Origin: Rhodobacter sp.
GTDB taxonomy: Bacteria > Pseudomonadota > Alphaproteobacteria > Rhodobacterales > Rhodobacteraceae
NCBI GenBank assembly: GCA_027484145.1
Contig: JAIXUH010000026.1
Coordinates: 62,001-126,000, forward strand
Length of the DNA: 64,000 nt
Direction: 5' to 3'
The notes under the pieces are model-generated. The model was not told the origin of the DNA. It made no database searches and saw only the letters and a list, made by a program, of their open reading frames with translations. Below are positions 54,284-62,971 of this stretch, piece after piece. Every line of letters begins with the position of its first letter. The stretch's first letter is position 1. The position numbers and the translations under genes were made by a program.

Positions 54284-54492
54284 CAGTTTCCTCCGCGCGA
54301 TCTTAGATATGCAAAGCCCACGATCAAAAGCACCGCCAAGGCCTGCGCTGCGATGCGATAGCGCATCAGCCGGTTGGCGTGTTTGCGGTTGAAGTCGCCG
54401 CCTTTGGCAAACCCGCCGATGCCGATCATCAGAATGACAAGCACGCCAAGGCTGGCAACCGCCGCGAGGATAAAGAGTGGATCGTTGATCAT
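54283..54492 (-). CDS. Twin-transmembrane protein with HIG1 domain
   Basis: A 69-residue membrane protein with two hydrophobic helices (PLFILAAVASLGVLVILMIG and YRIAAQALAVLLIVGFAYL) joined by the loop FAKGGDFNRKHANRLMRYR, which carries the HIG1-type charged motif. Mitochondrial relatives bind respiratory supercomplexes; in bacteria the role is unclear. Met 54492, with AAGGAAAG upstream, is preferred to the earlier Met. Its stop overlaps the start of the adenosyltransferase gene. Confidence 0.82.
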   Translation of the reverse strand: MINDPLFILAAVASLGVLVILMIGIGGFAKGGDFNRKHANRLMRYRIAAQALAVLLIVGFAYLRSRGGN

Positions 54493-54569
54493 GGGGCTTT
54501 CCTTGCTGTGCGGCGTCATCTAGGCGGGTTGCGGCGAAAAGCGAAGGATAATTCGTGGCCCTTCCGCAG

Positions 54570-55394
54570 TCAGGCTTTCGCGATCAGCCAATCGAGTGCA
54601 CGGGTCGGCAGCACACGCCGCGCAATCCCCATCATATAGGTGGGCGTCGTCACATAATAGCGTGCTTTGGGGCGCGGGCTTTCCAGCGCATGGACCAGCT
54701 TTTTCGTTACGGCCGAGGCGGGCAGTTCAAAGCGGTCTGGCCCGCGGCTTTCGTACAGACGGCTCAGCAAGCCGCGATATTCCTCGGACCGGGCGGAATT
54801 CTCCCAGTCGATCCATTTTTCAAAGCGCGGAATGGCATTCTGGCGGATCAGGCTGGTGATCGGGCCGGGTTCGATCAAAATCACCTCGATGCCCGTGCCG
54901 CGCATTTCAATCCGCAATACATCGGTCAGACCCTCCATGGCAAACTTGGTCGCCACGTAAGCCCCGCGCCATTTCAGGCCCACCAGACCCAGCACGGAAG
55001 AGCAGTTGATGATGCGCCCGTGACCCTGCCGCCGCATGACCGGAATCACCCGGCGCGTCAGGTCGTGATACCCGAACAGGTTGGTCTCAAAGATATCGCG
55101 CATCGCGCCGCGCGGCAGGTCTTCCACCGCACCGGGGCAGGCAAAAGCGCCGTTGTTGTACAGCGCGTCCAGCGTTCCGCCGGTGCGGTTCAGAACCTCA
55201 TCCAAGGCGGTGGCGATGCTGGCCTCATCTGCATAGTCGAGCGGGAAACTCTCCATCCCCTCGGCCATCAGCCGTTCAGAATCCGCCAACTGCCGGCAGG
55301 TCGCAAACACGCGCCATCCGCGCGCTTTCAGCCCGCGCGCCGCGTCAAGGCCGATGCCGGATGAGCAGCCGGTGATGAGAATCGTTTTTGCCAT
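54570..55394 (-). CDS. Short-chain dehydrogenase/reductase
   Basis: A 274-residue classical SDR. The cofactor motif TGCSSGIGLDAARGLKARGW is at the N-terminus, NNGAFACPGAVEDL follows strand 4, the catalytic serine is in INCSSVLGLVGL, and the YxxxK pair is in AYVATKFAMEGL. The extension PRPKARYYVTTPTYMMGIAR at the end is typical of the retinol-dehydrogenase-like SDR group often found in bacteria. Substrate unknown. It is the first of the minus-strand genes leading to etfBA. Confidence 0.88.
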   Translation of the reverse strand: MAKTILITGCSSGIGLDAARGLKARGWRVFATCRQLADSERLMAEGMESFPLDYADEASIATALDEVLNRTGGTLDALYNNGAFACPGAVEDLPRGAMRDIFETNLFGYHDLTRRVIPVMRRQGHGRIINCSSVLGLVGLKWRGAYVATKFAMEGLTDVLRIEMRGTGIEVILIEPGPITSLIRQNAIPRFEKWIDWENSARSEEYRGLLSRLYESRGPDRFELPASAVTKKLVHALESPRPKARYYVTTPTYMMGIARRVLPTRALDWLIAKA

Positions 55395-55487
55395 GTGCCT
55401 GCCCGTTTATGTTTTCCCATTGATTAGGGCCAAACCTTGGTGGCGCAAAGCAGTTTGCAGCGGGTGCCGCTACGGAAGGGTGACGCC

Positions 55488-56018
55488 TTACGGGGCGGTA
55501 TCGGTCAGAAACTCCATCGACATGTAGCCGTCGATTCCGTCGCCCTCAACCCGCACGCGCGCCCAGCCGTTTTCCTCAACCCACAGAACAGTGACGGCCT
55601 CGCCCCGCGTCAGGCGACCAACCACACCATCCAGCGTGGACGGGCCGCCGCGCACATTGACAGACCGGCCCGAGACATATTTCAGCGCCGCCGTCTCGGC
55701 CTGCGGTTCCGCCACGACCGGCTGGGCTATCACGGGCGCCACAACCTGTGCCGGGGCAAAGGCCACGGTCACGGTTTCCGTCTCCGGCTGTGCCGGGGCG
55801 GTGGCGGGCGTTGCAGGAAGCACGGTGTCATTGCGCGCCACTTCAACCGGTTCCACCTCGGCCTCTTGCGCGGCCAGTTTCGCCGCCTTGGCTTCAGCCT
55901 GCACGGCCGCTTCCCGCTCGGCCTCGATCAGGCCAAAGCGTTTCTGGCCGGTATCACGACCCAAGACCTGCAAGGTCACAAAAAGCCCAAGGCAAAGAAA
56001 AATGGTCAGTCGAAACAT
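55488..56018 (-). CDS. Exported protein with C-terminal SH3 domain
   Basis: A 176-residue protein with an N-terminal hydrophobic segment (FRLTIFLCLGLFVTLQVLG), an Ala/Glu-rich and Pro-rich linker of ~90 residues, and a bacterial SH3 domain at the C-terminus (VSGRSVNVRGGPSTLDGVVG, then GWARVRVEGDGIDGYM). SH3b domains of this kind usually bind peptidoglycan or mediate protein contacts in the periplasm. It is read divergently from parC. Confidence 0.83.
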   Translation of the reverse strand: MFRLTIFLCLGLFVTLQVLGRDTGQKRFGLIEAEREAAVQAEAKAAKLAAQEAEVEPVEVARNDTVLPATPATAPAQPETETVTVAFAPAQVVAPVIAQPVVAEPQAETAALKYVSGRSVNVRGGPSTLDGVVGRLTRGEAVTVLWVEENGWARVRVEGDGIDGYMSMEFLTDTAP

Positions 56019-56165
56019 GTTTGCAGCACCCGATTCACTCTTGATGACGGGGGTTTAGCACATATCTTTGCGTCGCGCTGTTGAAAAAGTGCTCTCTTTC
56101 CGCGCGCGCCCGTGCAGCCGAAAATCCGGCTGGACCGGATCAGCCCCAGCGATTACACAACATCC

Positions 56166-58469
56166 ATGTCAGATGATCCCGAGACCCCCAAGATCGAGCC
56201 TGTGATGATGGCCGAACCGCTTTCCCGCGCCATCGGCGAGCGGTATCTGACCTATGCCTTGTCCACGATCATGCACCGCGCCTTGCCGGATGCACGCGAC
56301 GGTCTGAAACCGGTACACCGGCGCATTCTGTTCGCGATGCGCGAACTGCGGCTCAGCGCGACCAGTGCTTTTCGCAAATCGGCCAAGATTTCCGGCGATG
56401 TCATGGGCAACTATCACCCGCATGGCGATATGGCGATCTATGATGCCATGGCGCGGCTGGCGCAGGATTTCAACGTGCGCTACCCGCTGGTTGACGGGCA
56501 GGGCAACTTTGGCAACATCGATGGCGATAACCCGGCCGCCAGCCGCTATACCGAAGCGCGCCTGACGGCGATTGCCGAAACCCTGATGGAAGGGCTGGCC
56601 GAAAACGCAGTCGATTTCCGCCCCAATTATGACGGCACGCTGGAAGAGCCGATTGTCATGCCGGCGGCGTTTCCCAACCTACTGGCCAACGGGTCCAGCG
56701 GCATTGCCGTGGGCATGGCGACAAATATCCCGCCGCATAATCTGGATGAATTGATTCAGGGCTGCCACGCCATGCTGCGCAACCCCCAGATCACGATTGC
56801 CGAACTGGTCACCCTGAGTCCGGGCCTCGACTGCCCGACCGGTGGCGTGATCGTGGAACCGCGCAGCAGCATCATCGAGGCCTATGAGACGGGTCGTGGC
56901 GCGTTCCGGACGCGGGCGAAATGGGCGATCGAGGATCTTGGCCGCGGCACATGGCAGATCGTGGTCACCGAAATTCCGTATCAGGTGCAGAAGTCCAAGC
57001 TGATCGAGCGGTTGGCCGAAGTCATTCAAACCAAGAAGGTGCCGCTGCTGGCCGACGTGCGCGACGAATCTGCTGATGACGTGCGCATCGTGCTGGAGCC
57101 GCGCGCGCGCACCGTCGAGCCGGATATGCTGATGGGTATGCTGTTCCGCAACAGCGATCTGGAAACCCGGTTCAGCCTGAACATGAACGTGCTGATTGAT
57201 GGCAAGGTGCCAAAGGTCTGCTCGCTGAAAGAAGTGCTGCGCGCCTTTCTGGACCATCGCCGCGATGTCTTGCAGCGCCGATCCACCCACCGGATCGAGA
57301 AGATCGATCATCGGCTGGAGATTCTCGAAGGCTTCATCATCACCTTCCTGAACCTTGACCGGGTGATCGACATCATCCGCTATGATGACGATCCCAAGGC
57401 CGCCCTGATGCGCGAAGACTGGGGCAAGCCGCACAAACGGGCGACATCGGAAAAAGACTATGTCTCGCCACGTGCGGGCGACGGGCAGTTGTCCGAGGTG
57501 CAGGCCGAAGCGATCCTGAACATGCGCCTGCGGTCCTTGCGGCGGCTGGAGGAGATGGAACTGCTGGCCGAGCGCGACGCCCTGATGAAGGAACGCGCGG
57601 GTCTGGCCGACCTTCTGGACAGTGACCGCCTGCAATGGCAGCAGATCGGGGTCGAGTTGGAAGCAATCCGAAAGCAGTTCGGCAAGGGCACCCGCATCGG
57701 TGACCGCCGCACCGCCTTTGCCGAAGCTGGCACAATAGAAGACGTGCCGTTCGAGGCGATGATCGAGCGCGAGCCGATTACAGTCATATGTTCGAAAATG
57801 GGCTGGATTCGCGCCATGAAGGGCCATGTGGACCTGACGGTCGAGCAAAAGTTCAAGGATGGCGATGGTCCGCGCTTTGCCTTTCATGCCGAAACGACCG
57901 ACAAGATCCTGCTGATTTCGGCCACGGGGCGTTTCTATACGCTTGTGGGGGCCAACCTGCCCGGCGGGCGGGGCATGGGTGAACCAGTGCGCCTGATGAT
58001 CGACCTGCCCAATGACGCCGAGATTTTCGATCTGCGGATTTTCCGCGCGGGTGAGAAGTATCTGGTCGCCTCCAGCGCCGGTGATGGGTTTGTCGTGCCG
58101 TCTGAGGAACTGGTGGCGCAGACCAAGGCGGGCAAGCAGGTCCTGACGGTGCGCGACGGGGTGCAGACCGCCGTTGTGACCGTGCTGCGCGGCGATCATG
58201 TCGCCGTGGTGGGCGAGAACCGCAAGCTGCTGGTCTTTCCGCTGGCTGAACTGCCCGAAATGGCCAAGGGCAAGGGCGTGCGACTGCAGAAATACAAAGA
58301 TGGCGGCCTGTCCGATGCCATCACCTTTGCCTTGGCCGATGGTCTGGCGTGGAAAGACCCCGCCGGCCGCACGCGTACAGAACCCGATCTGACCGAATGG
58401 ATCGGGCCGCGGGCCGGTGCGGGCAAGATGGCCCCACGCGGTTTCCCGCGCGACAACCGCTTTAACTGA
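56166..58469 (+). CDS. parC: DNA topoisomerase IV subunit A
   Basis: The breakage-reunion subunit that decatenates daughter chromosomes with ParE. The active-site tyrosine is Y128 in [32 protein letters not shown] and [18 protein letters not shown] are the family motifs. The tower and coiled-coil domains follow, then a C-terminal beta-pinwheel. It lacks the GyrA box, supporting ParC rather than GyrA. The Met at 56166 ([12 protein letters not shown]) is preferred to the upstream GTG. It has 767 residues. A short terminator-like hairpin follows. Confidence 0.96.
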   Translation: MSDDPETPKIEPVMMAEPLSRAIGERYLTYALSTIMHRALPDARDGLKPVHRRILFAMRELRLSATSAFRKSAKISGDVMGNYHPHGDMAIYDAMARLAQDFNVRYPLVDGQGNFGNIDGDNPAASRYTEARLTAIAETLMEGLAENAVDFRPNYDGTLEEPIVMPAAFPNLLANGSSGIAVGMATNIPPHNLDELIQGCHAMLRNPQITIAELVTLSPGLDCPTGGVIVEPRSSIIEAYETGRGAFRTRAKWAIEDLGRGTWQIVVTEIPYQVQKSKLIERLAEVIQTKKVPLLADVRDESADDVRIVLEPRARTVEPDMLMGMLFRNSDLETRFSLNMNVLIDGKVPKVCSLKEVLRAFLDHRRDVLQRRSTHRIEKIDHRLEILEGFIITFLNLDRVIDIIRYDDDPKAALMREDWGKPHKRATSEKDYVSPRAGDGQLSEVQAEAILNMRLRSLRRLEEMELLAERDALMKERAGLADLLDSDRLQWQQIGVELEAIRKQFGKGTRIGDRRTAFAEAGTIEDVPFEAMIEREPITVICSKMGWIRAMKGHVDLTVEQKFKDGDGPRFAFHAETTDKILLISATGRFYTLVGANLPGGRGMGEPVRLMIDLPNDAEIFDLRIFRAGEKYLVASSAGDGFVVPSEELVAQTKAGKQVLTVRDGVQTAVVTVLRGDHVAVVGENRKLLVFPLAELPEMAKGKGVRLQKYKDGGLSDAITFALADGLAWKDPAGRTRTEPDLTEWIGPRAGAGKMAPRGFPRDNRFN

Positions 58470-58479
58470 GCGCTTCCAC

Positions 58480-58499
58480 CAGCCTTTCGGCTGCGTTTT
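58480..58499 (+). terminator. Probable terminator after parC
   Basis: CAGCC-TTTC-GGCTG forms a 5-bp stem, followed after CG by TTTT, ten bases beyond the parC stop. The stem is short but the arrangement is that of an intrinsic terminator. Confidence 0.42.
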
Positions 58500-58573
58500 G
58501 ATCAAATCGCGTTTCGCCCGGTTGCCATAGACGATGCGCTATGGTCTGAACGCGGCAAAGGCCGGAGGACAGC

Positions 58574-59548
58574 ATGCGGGTGTTTCTGAACGGGTTCGGG
58601 CGGATCGGGCGGTCGGTCCTGCGGGCATGGGCGCAATCACCGCAGACTTGGCCGGGGTTGGAGATTGTGGGGATCAACGATATCGCCGCCCCGGAAATGT
58701 GCGCCTATCTGTTCGAATATGACAGCATCTTCGGCCCATGGCGCGGCACCGTGGCCTTGCAGCCCGGCGCTTTGGTCGTCAATGGCCGTGCGCTGCCGCT
58801 GACGCGGGTGGCCGATATTTCGGGCCTGCCGCTGGCAGGGGTGGATGTGGTCATGGAATGCACCGGGCGCGCAACGTCGCGCGATGTGGCCGCGCGCGGA
58901 CTGACGGCGGGGGCCGCGCGGGTGCTGGTGTCTGGTCCGACCGACGCGGCGGACGTGACCGTGGTGCTGGGCGCGAACGAGGCGGACCTGACCCATCAGC
59001 CCATCGTGTCGAACGCATCTTGCACCACCAATGCCCTTGCTCCGCTGGCCCGACTGATCGATGACCAATGGGGCGTTGTGACGGGGTCGATGACGACCAT
59101 CCATTGCTATACCGGCAGCCAGCCAACCGTCGATGCGCCTGCTGCAGACTACGCCCGTTCGCGCGCGGCGGCGCTGTCGATGGTGCCAACAACGACGTCA
59201 GCTTCGCGCCTGCTGGATCAGGTGCTGCCGCAGATTGCGGGCCGCATACAGGGATCGGCGGTGCGGGTGCCGGTGGCATCGGTGTCTTGTGTCGATCTGG
59301 CGGTGTTGACGCGTGACCGCGTCAGCGTGGACGAGGTGAACGCCACCTTTCGCACGGCGGGTGGCGTGATCGGGGCGACCGATCAGTCGCTTGTGTCGAC
59401 CGATCTGCGGGCGCGGCCCGAAAGCATTGTGATGGCCTGCCCGGAAACCCGGCAGACCGCACAGGGCCTTTTGCGGGTGTTTGGCTGGTACGACAACGAA
59501 TGGGGCTTTTCCAACCGCATGCTGGATGTGGCCCAGCGGATGGGCTGA
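58574..59548 (+). CDS. gap: Glyceraldehyde-3-phosphate dehydrogenase family protein
   Basis: An NAD(P)-dependent phosphorylating aldehyde dehydrogenase. The Rossmann start is VFLNGFGRIGRSVLR, the nucleophile C150 is in SNASCTTNALAP, the base H177 is in MTTIHCYTG, and the C-terminal WYDNEWGFSNRM is complete. At 324 residues it is slightly shorter than usual (~333). A GGAGGA ribosome-binding site precedes the ATG. It stands alone, away from other glycolytic genes, so it may be a paralogue (glyceraldehyde-3-phosphate or erythrose-4-phosphate as substrate). Confidence 0.9.
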   Translation: MRVFLNGFGRIGRSVLRAWAQSPQTWPGLEIVGINDIAAPEMCAYLFEYDSIFGPWRGTVALQPGALVVNGRALPLTRVADISGLPLAGVDVVMECTGRATSRDVAARGLTAGAARVLVSGPTDAADVTVVLGANEADLTHQPIVSNASCTTNALAPLARLIDDQWGVVTGSMTTIHCYTGSQPTVDAPAADYARSRAAALSMVPTTTSASRLLDQVLPQIAGRIQGSAVRVPVASVSCVDLAVLTRDRVSVDEVNATFRTAGGVIGATDQSLVSTDLRARPESIVMACPETRQTAQGLLRVFGWYDNEWGFSNRMLDVAQRMG

Positions 59549-59556
59549 CCAGACCG

Positions 59557-60039
59557 TCAGGTAGATGGGGGAAGCACTGTCCAAGCGGCGTCAAAACGGT
59601 GCTCCACAAGGTTCGGCGTCTGGCCGATCCGGTCGACCACCGCGAACAGACCAGGGGCGTGCAGCGGCGTCAGCACGCCATGCCAGGTGCCGCGATGCAG
59701 ATTGATCCCCTGCGCGCCGTTGGTCAGAAAAGCGAGCGGTGATGACGCGGGGCTATCCGCGACGATGACGAGGAACGGGTGCTGGGTCATGGGCAGGAAG
59801 GCCTGCGATCCGTCAGGGTGGCATTCGATCAGGTCAAAGCTGTATGGCAGGGCGCGAGGCTGCGCCTGAAACACCGAAATGCCAGCCCGCCCGTCCGGCC
59901 CGAAATCAAGTTGCGCGCGGTCATGATGGCGCTGGCAAAGCCCGGCGTTGATCAGGCGGAAATCGCCGGTGGCATCAAGCACATCGCCAAAAGGGGCGAA
60001 GGCGGCGGCGGTCAGGGGGGCAGGAACAAGGGTCCGCAT
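59557..60039 (-). CDS. allA: Ureidoglycolate lyase
   Basis: A cupin-fold enzyme that splits ureidoglycolate into glyoxylate and urea, ending the ureide route. The N-terminal LTAAAFAPFGDV, the central ECHPDGSQAFLPM with metal-site residues, and GINLHRGTWHGVLTPL are diagnostic. It has 160 residues. It is the last of three minus-strand genes (puuE-uraD, allE, allA), separated from allE by a repeated hairpin element. The gap gene converges on it with eight bases between. Confidence 0.93.
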   Translation of the reverse strand: MRTLVPAPLTAAAFAPFGDVLDATGDFRLINAGLCQRHHDRAQLDFGPDGRAGISVFQAQPRALPYSFDLIECHPDGSQAFLPMTQHPFLVIVADSPASSPLAFLTNGAQGINLHRGTWHGVLTPLHAPGLFAVVDRIGQTPNLVEHRFDAAWTVLPPST

Positions 60040-60057
60040 CGGTGCGCCTTTGGCTGA

Positions 60058-60115
60058 GGGGGTCCGGGGGTTTCACACCCCCGGACCCCCGTGGGATATT
60101 TTCAGACAGAAAATG
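60058..60115 (-). repeat. Post-stop intergenic element, copy 2, with a 13-bp hairpin, between allE and allA
   Basis: Two bases after the allE stop comes an inverted repeat ATTTTC-TGTCT-GAAAAT with a following ATCCC (60115-60093), nearly identical to that at 15688-15710. It is followed by a perfect hairpin GGGGGTCCGGGGG / CCCCCGGACCCCC with a seven-base loop (60090-60058), ending 18 bases before the allA start. Such a stem would strongly affect transcript elongation, processing or allA translation. Confidence 0.6.
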
Positions 60116-60117
60116 AG

Positions 60118-60960
60118 TTAGCGGGCAGCCCCGAAGGCGCCGGGTCCGCGCAGGCGGGCGTGGCGGTTGACGTCCTTGTAGAGCAGGTAGCGGAACGGAC
60201 CGGGCCCGGCGGCATAGCAAGCCTGCGGGCAATAGGCGCGCAGCCACATGAAATCACCGGCCTCGACCTCTACCCAGTCCTGATTGAGTTTGTAGACGGC
60301 CTTGCCCTGCAGCACGTAGAGGCCGTGTTCCATGACATGGGTTTCCTCAAACGGGATGGTGCCGCCGGGCTGAAAGGTGACGATGTTCACATGGGCGTCA
60401 TGGCTTAGATCGGACGGATCGACGAAGCGGGTGGTGCCCCAGACACCATTGGTGTCAGGCATCACCGACAGCGCGATCTGCTGTTCGTTGGTGACAAAGG
60501 CGGTGGGAGGGGCGATGCCGGGGGCGGGTTCGTAAAGCTTGCGCAGCCAGTGGAAGCGGGCCGGCACTGCGCCTTCGGCCAGAAGTGTCCAGCGGGCACC
60601 CGGCGGGATATAGGCATAGCCGCCGGCATCCATCTCGTGGCCTTCGCCGTCGATGGTGAGGGTTGCGAGCCCGTCGGTGAAAAAGAGCCAGTGTTCGGCG
60701 CCTTCTTCCGCATCCGGCGCGTCGGAGCCGCCGCCAGGGGCCACTTCCATCACATATTGCGAGAAGGTTTCGGAGAAGCCGGTCATCGGGCGGGCGATGA
60801 GCCAGAGTTTTGTCTTGCTCCAGCCCGGCAGAAAGCTGGTCAGGATGTCGGAAAAGCAGCCCTTGGGAATGACGGCATAGGCAGTGGTGAACACCGCTCG
60901 CTGGGTCATGATCTGGGTCTGGGGCGGCAGGCCGCCGGGGGGCGTGTAATAGCCGGTCAT
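60118..60960 (-). CDS. allE: (S)-ureidoglycine aminohydrolase
   Basis: A bicupin manganese enzyme that releases ammonia from ureidoglycine to form ureidoglycolate. The 280-residue protein has two cupin domains (about 50-130 and 175-260). The C-terminal one holds the metal site in PFEETHVMEHGLYVLQG, with its Glu and His residues, and further on AVYKLNQDWVEVEAGDFMWL. The start overlaps the stop of the puuE-uraD fusion by four bases (ATGA). No allantoicase domain is present. Confidence 0.92.
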   Translation of the reverse strand: MTGYYTPPGGLPPQTQIMTQRAVFTTAYAVIPKGCFSDILTSFLPGWSKTKLWLIARPMTGFSETFSQYVMEVAPGGGSDAPDAEEGAEHWLFFTDGLATLTIDGEGHEMDAGGYAYIPPGARWTLLAEGAVPARFHWLRKLYEPAPGIAPPTAFVTNEQQIALSVMPDTNGVWGTTRFVDPSDLSHDAHVNIVTFQPGGTIPFEETHVMEHGLYVLQGKAVYKLNQDWVEVEAGDFMWLRAYCPQACYAAGPGPFRYLLYKDVNRHARLRGPGAFGAAR

Positions 60961-62372
60961 GGCAAAAGATCCTTGAGGCGAAGTTCGGCGATGCGTTCCA
61001 CCTGCCGGCAGGCCGTGGCATGTTCGGTGGCGGTGTCGTTGGAAAGGCGGGTCTGGAAGGCGGACAGAATGCTGTCCTTGCTGTGGTCGCGCACCGCAAT
61101 AATGAAGGGAAAGCCGTGTTTGGCCATATAGGCCGCGTTCAGGTGCCCGAACTGGTCGCGCTCGGCATCCGTCAGCGCATCCAGCGCGGCGGAGGCCTGT
61201 TCGGCGGTGCTTTCCGGTGTCAGGCGTCTGGCAGCGGCAAGTTTGCCCGCAAGATCGGGGTGAGCGCGCAGCACGCCAAGCTGTTCCTCGGGGCTGGCGC
61301 TGCGAAAGGCGCGGACAAGCGCGCTGTGCACACCGGTGGAGCTGTCATGGGCGGGGCCGAGTTCAAGGGCCCATGCACGCTCGGCCACCCAAGATGAGTG
61401 TTCGATGATGCCGCCGAACCGTTCGACGAAGCGCGCGCGCGACATCTGCGAGGGGCGCTCAAAGCGGCGGTGCGGATGGGTCTGTGCCCAATGTCGGGCA
61501 ATATCGATCCGCTTGGCAAACCAGACGCCGTCATGGCCTTGCGCATAGTCGAGAAAGCGTTGCAGCCCCGCGATCTTGCCCGGTCGCCCGATCAGGCGGT
61601 TGTGCAGGCCGATTGAGAACATCTTGGCCTGACCCTTTTGCCCTTCGGCATAAAGCGTGTCGAAACTGGCCTTGAGATAATCAAAGAACTGCTCGCCGGT
61701 GATATAGCCCGGCGCGGTAGCAAAGCGCATGTCGTTGGCTTCGAGCGTATAGGGAATCACCAGCTGGTCCCTGTCGCCCACCTCCATCCAATAGGGCAGG
61801 TCGTCGTCGTAGGTGTCGGAAATCCAGTCAAGCTGCGCGGTTTCAGCCGTCAGCCGCACGGTGTTCATGCTGCAGCGCCCGGTGTACCAGCCGCGCGGGG
61901 CTTCGCCGACAACCTCGTGGTGAAGGCGGAAGGACTCGGCAATCTGGGCGCGCTCTTCCTCTTCTGGCATGTCGCGGTGATCGACCCACTTCAACCCATG
62001 TGACGCGATTTCCCAGCCCGCAGATTGCATGGCGGCCACTTGTTCGGGATTGCGTGCAAGGGCGGATGTGACGCCGTAAATCGTGACGGGGATGGATTTG
62101 TCCGTGAACAGGCGGTGCAGGCGCCAGAAGCCCGCCCGCGCACCATAGTCATAGATTGATTCCATGTTCCAATGGCGCATGCCGGGCCATGGGGCGGCAC
62201 CGGCGATATCGGACAGGAAGGCCTCGGACTGCTTGTCGCCATGCAGCAGGTTGTTCTCGCCGCCTTCTTCGTAGTTCAGCACGACCGAGATGGCGATCTT
62301 TGCCCCGCCGGGCCATTGCGCGTCGGGCGGGTTGGGGCCGTGGCCACGGAAATCGCGGGGGTAGCGGTTCAA
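60957..62372 (-). CDS. puuE-uraD: Allantoinase PuuE fused to OHCU decarboxylase UraD
   Basis: A 471-residue two-domain enzyme. Residues 1 to about 305 are a polysaccharide-deacetylase-fold allantoinase of the PuuE type (ISVVLNYEEGGENNLLHGD, IYDYGARAGFWRL, ASHGLKWVDH, FSIGLHNRLIGRPGK). Residues about 310-470 are an OHCU decarboxylase (FVERFGGIIEHSSWVAERAW with the catalytic His, LRAHPDLAGKLA, PFIIAVRDHSKD). UraD makes (S)-allantoin from OHCU and PuuE opens the ring to allantoate, so the fused order is the reverse of the reaction order. It is coupled to allE. Confidence 0.94.
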   Translation of the reverse strand: MNRYPRDFRGHGPNPPDAQWPGGAKIAISVVLNYEEGGENNLLHGDKQSEAFLSDIAGAAPWPGMRHWNMESIYDYGARAGFWRLHRLFTDKSIPVTIYGVTSALARNPEQVAAMQSAGWEIASHGLKWVDHRDMPEEEERAQIAESFRLHHEVVGEAPRGWYTGRCSMNTVRLTAETAQLDWISDTYDDDLPYWMEVGDRDQLVIPYTLEANDMRFATAPGYITGEQFFDYLKASFDTLYAEGQKGQAKMFSIGLHNRLIGRPGKIAGLQRFLDYAQGHDGVWFAKRIDIARHWAQTHPHRRFERPSQMSRARFVERFGGIIEHSSWVAERAWALELGPAHDSSTGVHSALVRAFRSASPEEQLGVLRAHPDLAGKLAAARRLTPESTAEQASAALDALTDAERDQFGHLNAAYMAKHGFPFIIAVRDHSKDSILSAFQTRLSNDTATEHATACRQVERIAELRLKDLLP

Positions 62373-62526
62373 GGCGAAACCTCACTTTCAGACGTGTCTG
62401 CACCTTAGGCACGTTAGCCGGGGCGCACTTTCAAGAAATGCAGGAAGCTGCTGTGCTGTGTCTTTGCTGTCGCGGCGGGACAAGTTTCGTGCTGTGATGC
62501 GCCAATGGCAAGAGACAGGGGGCACC

Positions 62527-62880
62527 ATGGGCCGATTGACGACGCATGTACTTGATACGGCGCGGGGAAAACCGGCGGCAGGGGTAAAGATCATGCTGTA
62601 TCGCGTCAGCGGGAACAGCCATCGCAAGATCGCCGAGGTGGTGACGAACGCCGACGGCCGCACCGATGCGCCGTTGCTGGAGGGGACGGCCCTAGCTGCG
62701 GGCAGCTATGAGCTGGTGTTTTGTGCCGGCGCCTATCTGCGCGAAACCGGTCAGGCGGGCGAAGGTGTGCTGTTCTTGGATGAAATCCCCATCCGTTTCG
62801 GTGTGCCGGACGCAGGCCAGCACTATCACGTGCCGCTGCTGATCTCTCCGTTTGCCTATTCGACCTATCGCGGCAGTTAA
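62527..62880 (+). CDS. uraH: 5-hydroxyisourate hydrolase
   Basis: A transthyretin-like enzyme that hydrolyses 5-hydroxyisourate, the product of urate oxidation, to OHCU for UraD. The N-terminal signature LTTHVLDTARGKPAAG and the C-terminal FAYSTYRGS, which forms the active-site floor of the tetramer, are intact, and HYHVPLLISP supplies a catalytic His. It has 117 residues; the GGGGG before 62527 supports this start. It is divergent from puuE-uraD across a 154-bp spacer that should hold the promoters and operator of the urate genes. Urate oxidase is not in the window. Confidence 0.94.
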   Translation: MGRLTTHVLDTARGKPAAGVKIMLYRVSGNSHRKIAEVVTNADGRTDAPLLEGTALAAGSYELVFCAGAYLRETGQAGEGVLFLDEIPIRFGVPDAGQHYHVPLLISPFAYSTYRGS

Positions 62881-62971
62881 ATTTCTGTGGGTCAGCAAAA
62901 CACGACCTTGCGGATTTGGTCTGAAAGCGCTTCCCTGCGCCCCGAGGATTTTTGACATTCAGGAGACGATC

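Noticed and set aside
56679-58505. A 608-codon open frame on the minus strand across parC
   Set aside because: It is the antisense shadow of a high-GC coding region; parC has complete family motifs over the same bases, and the antisense product has no recognisable motif or ribosome-binding site.
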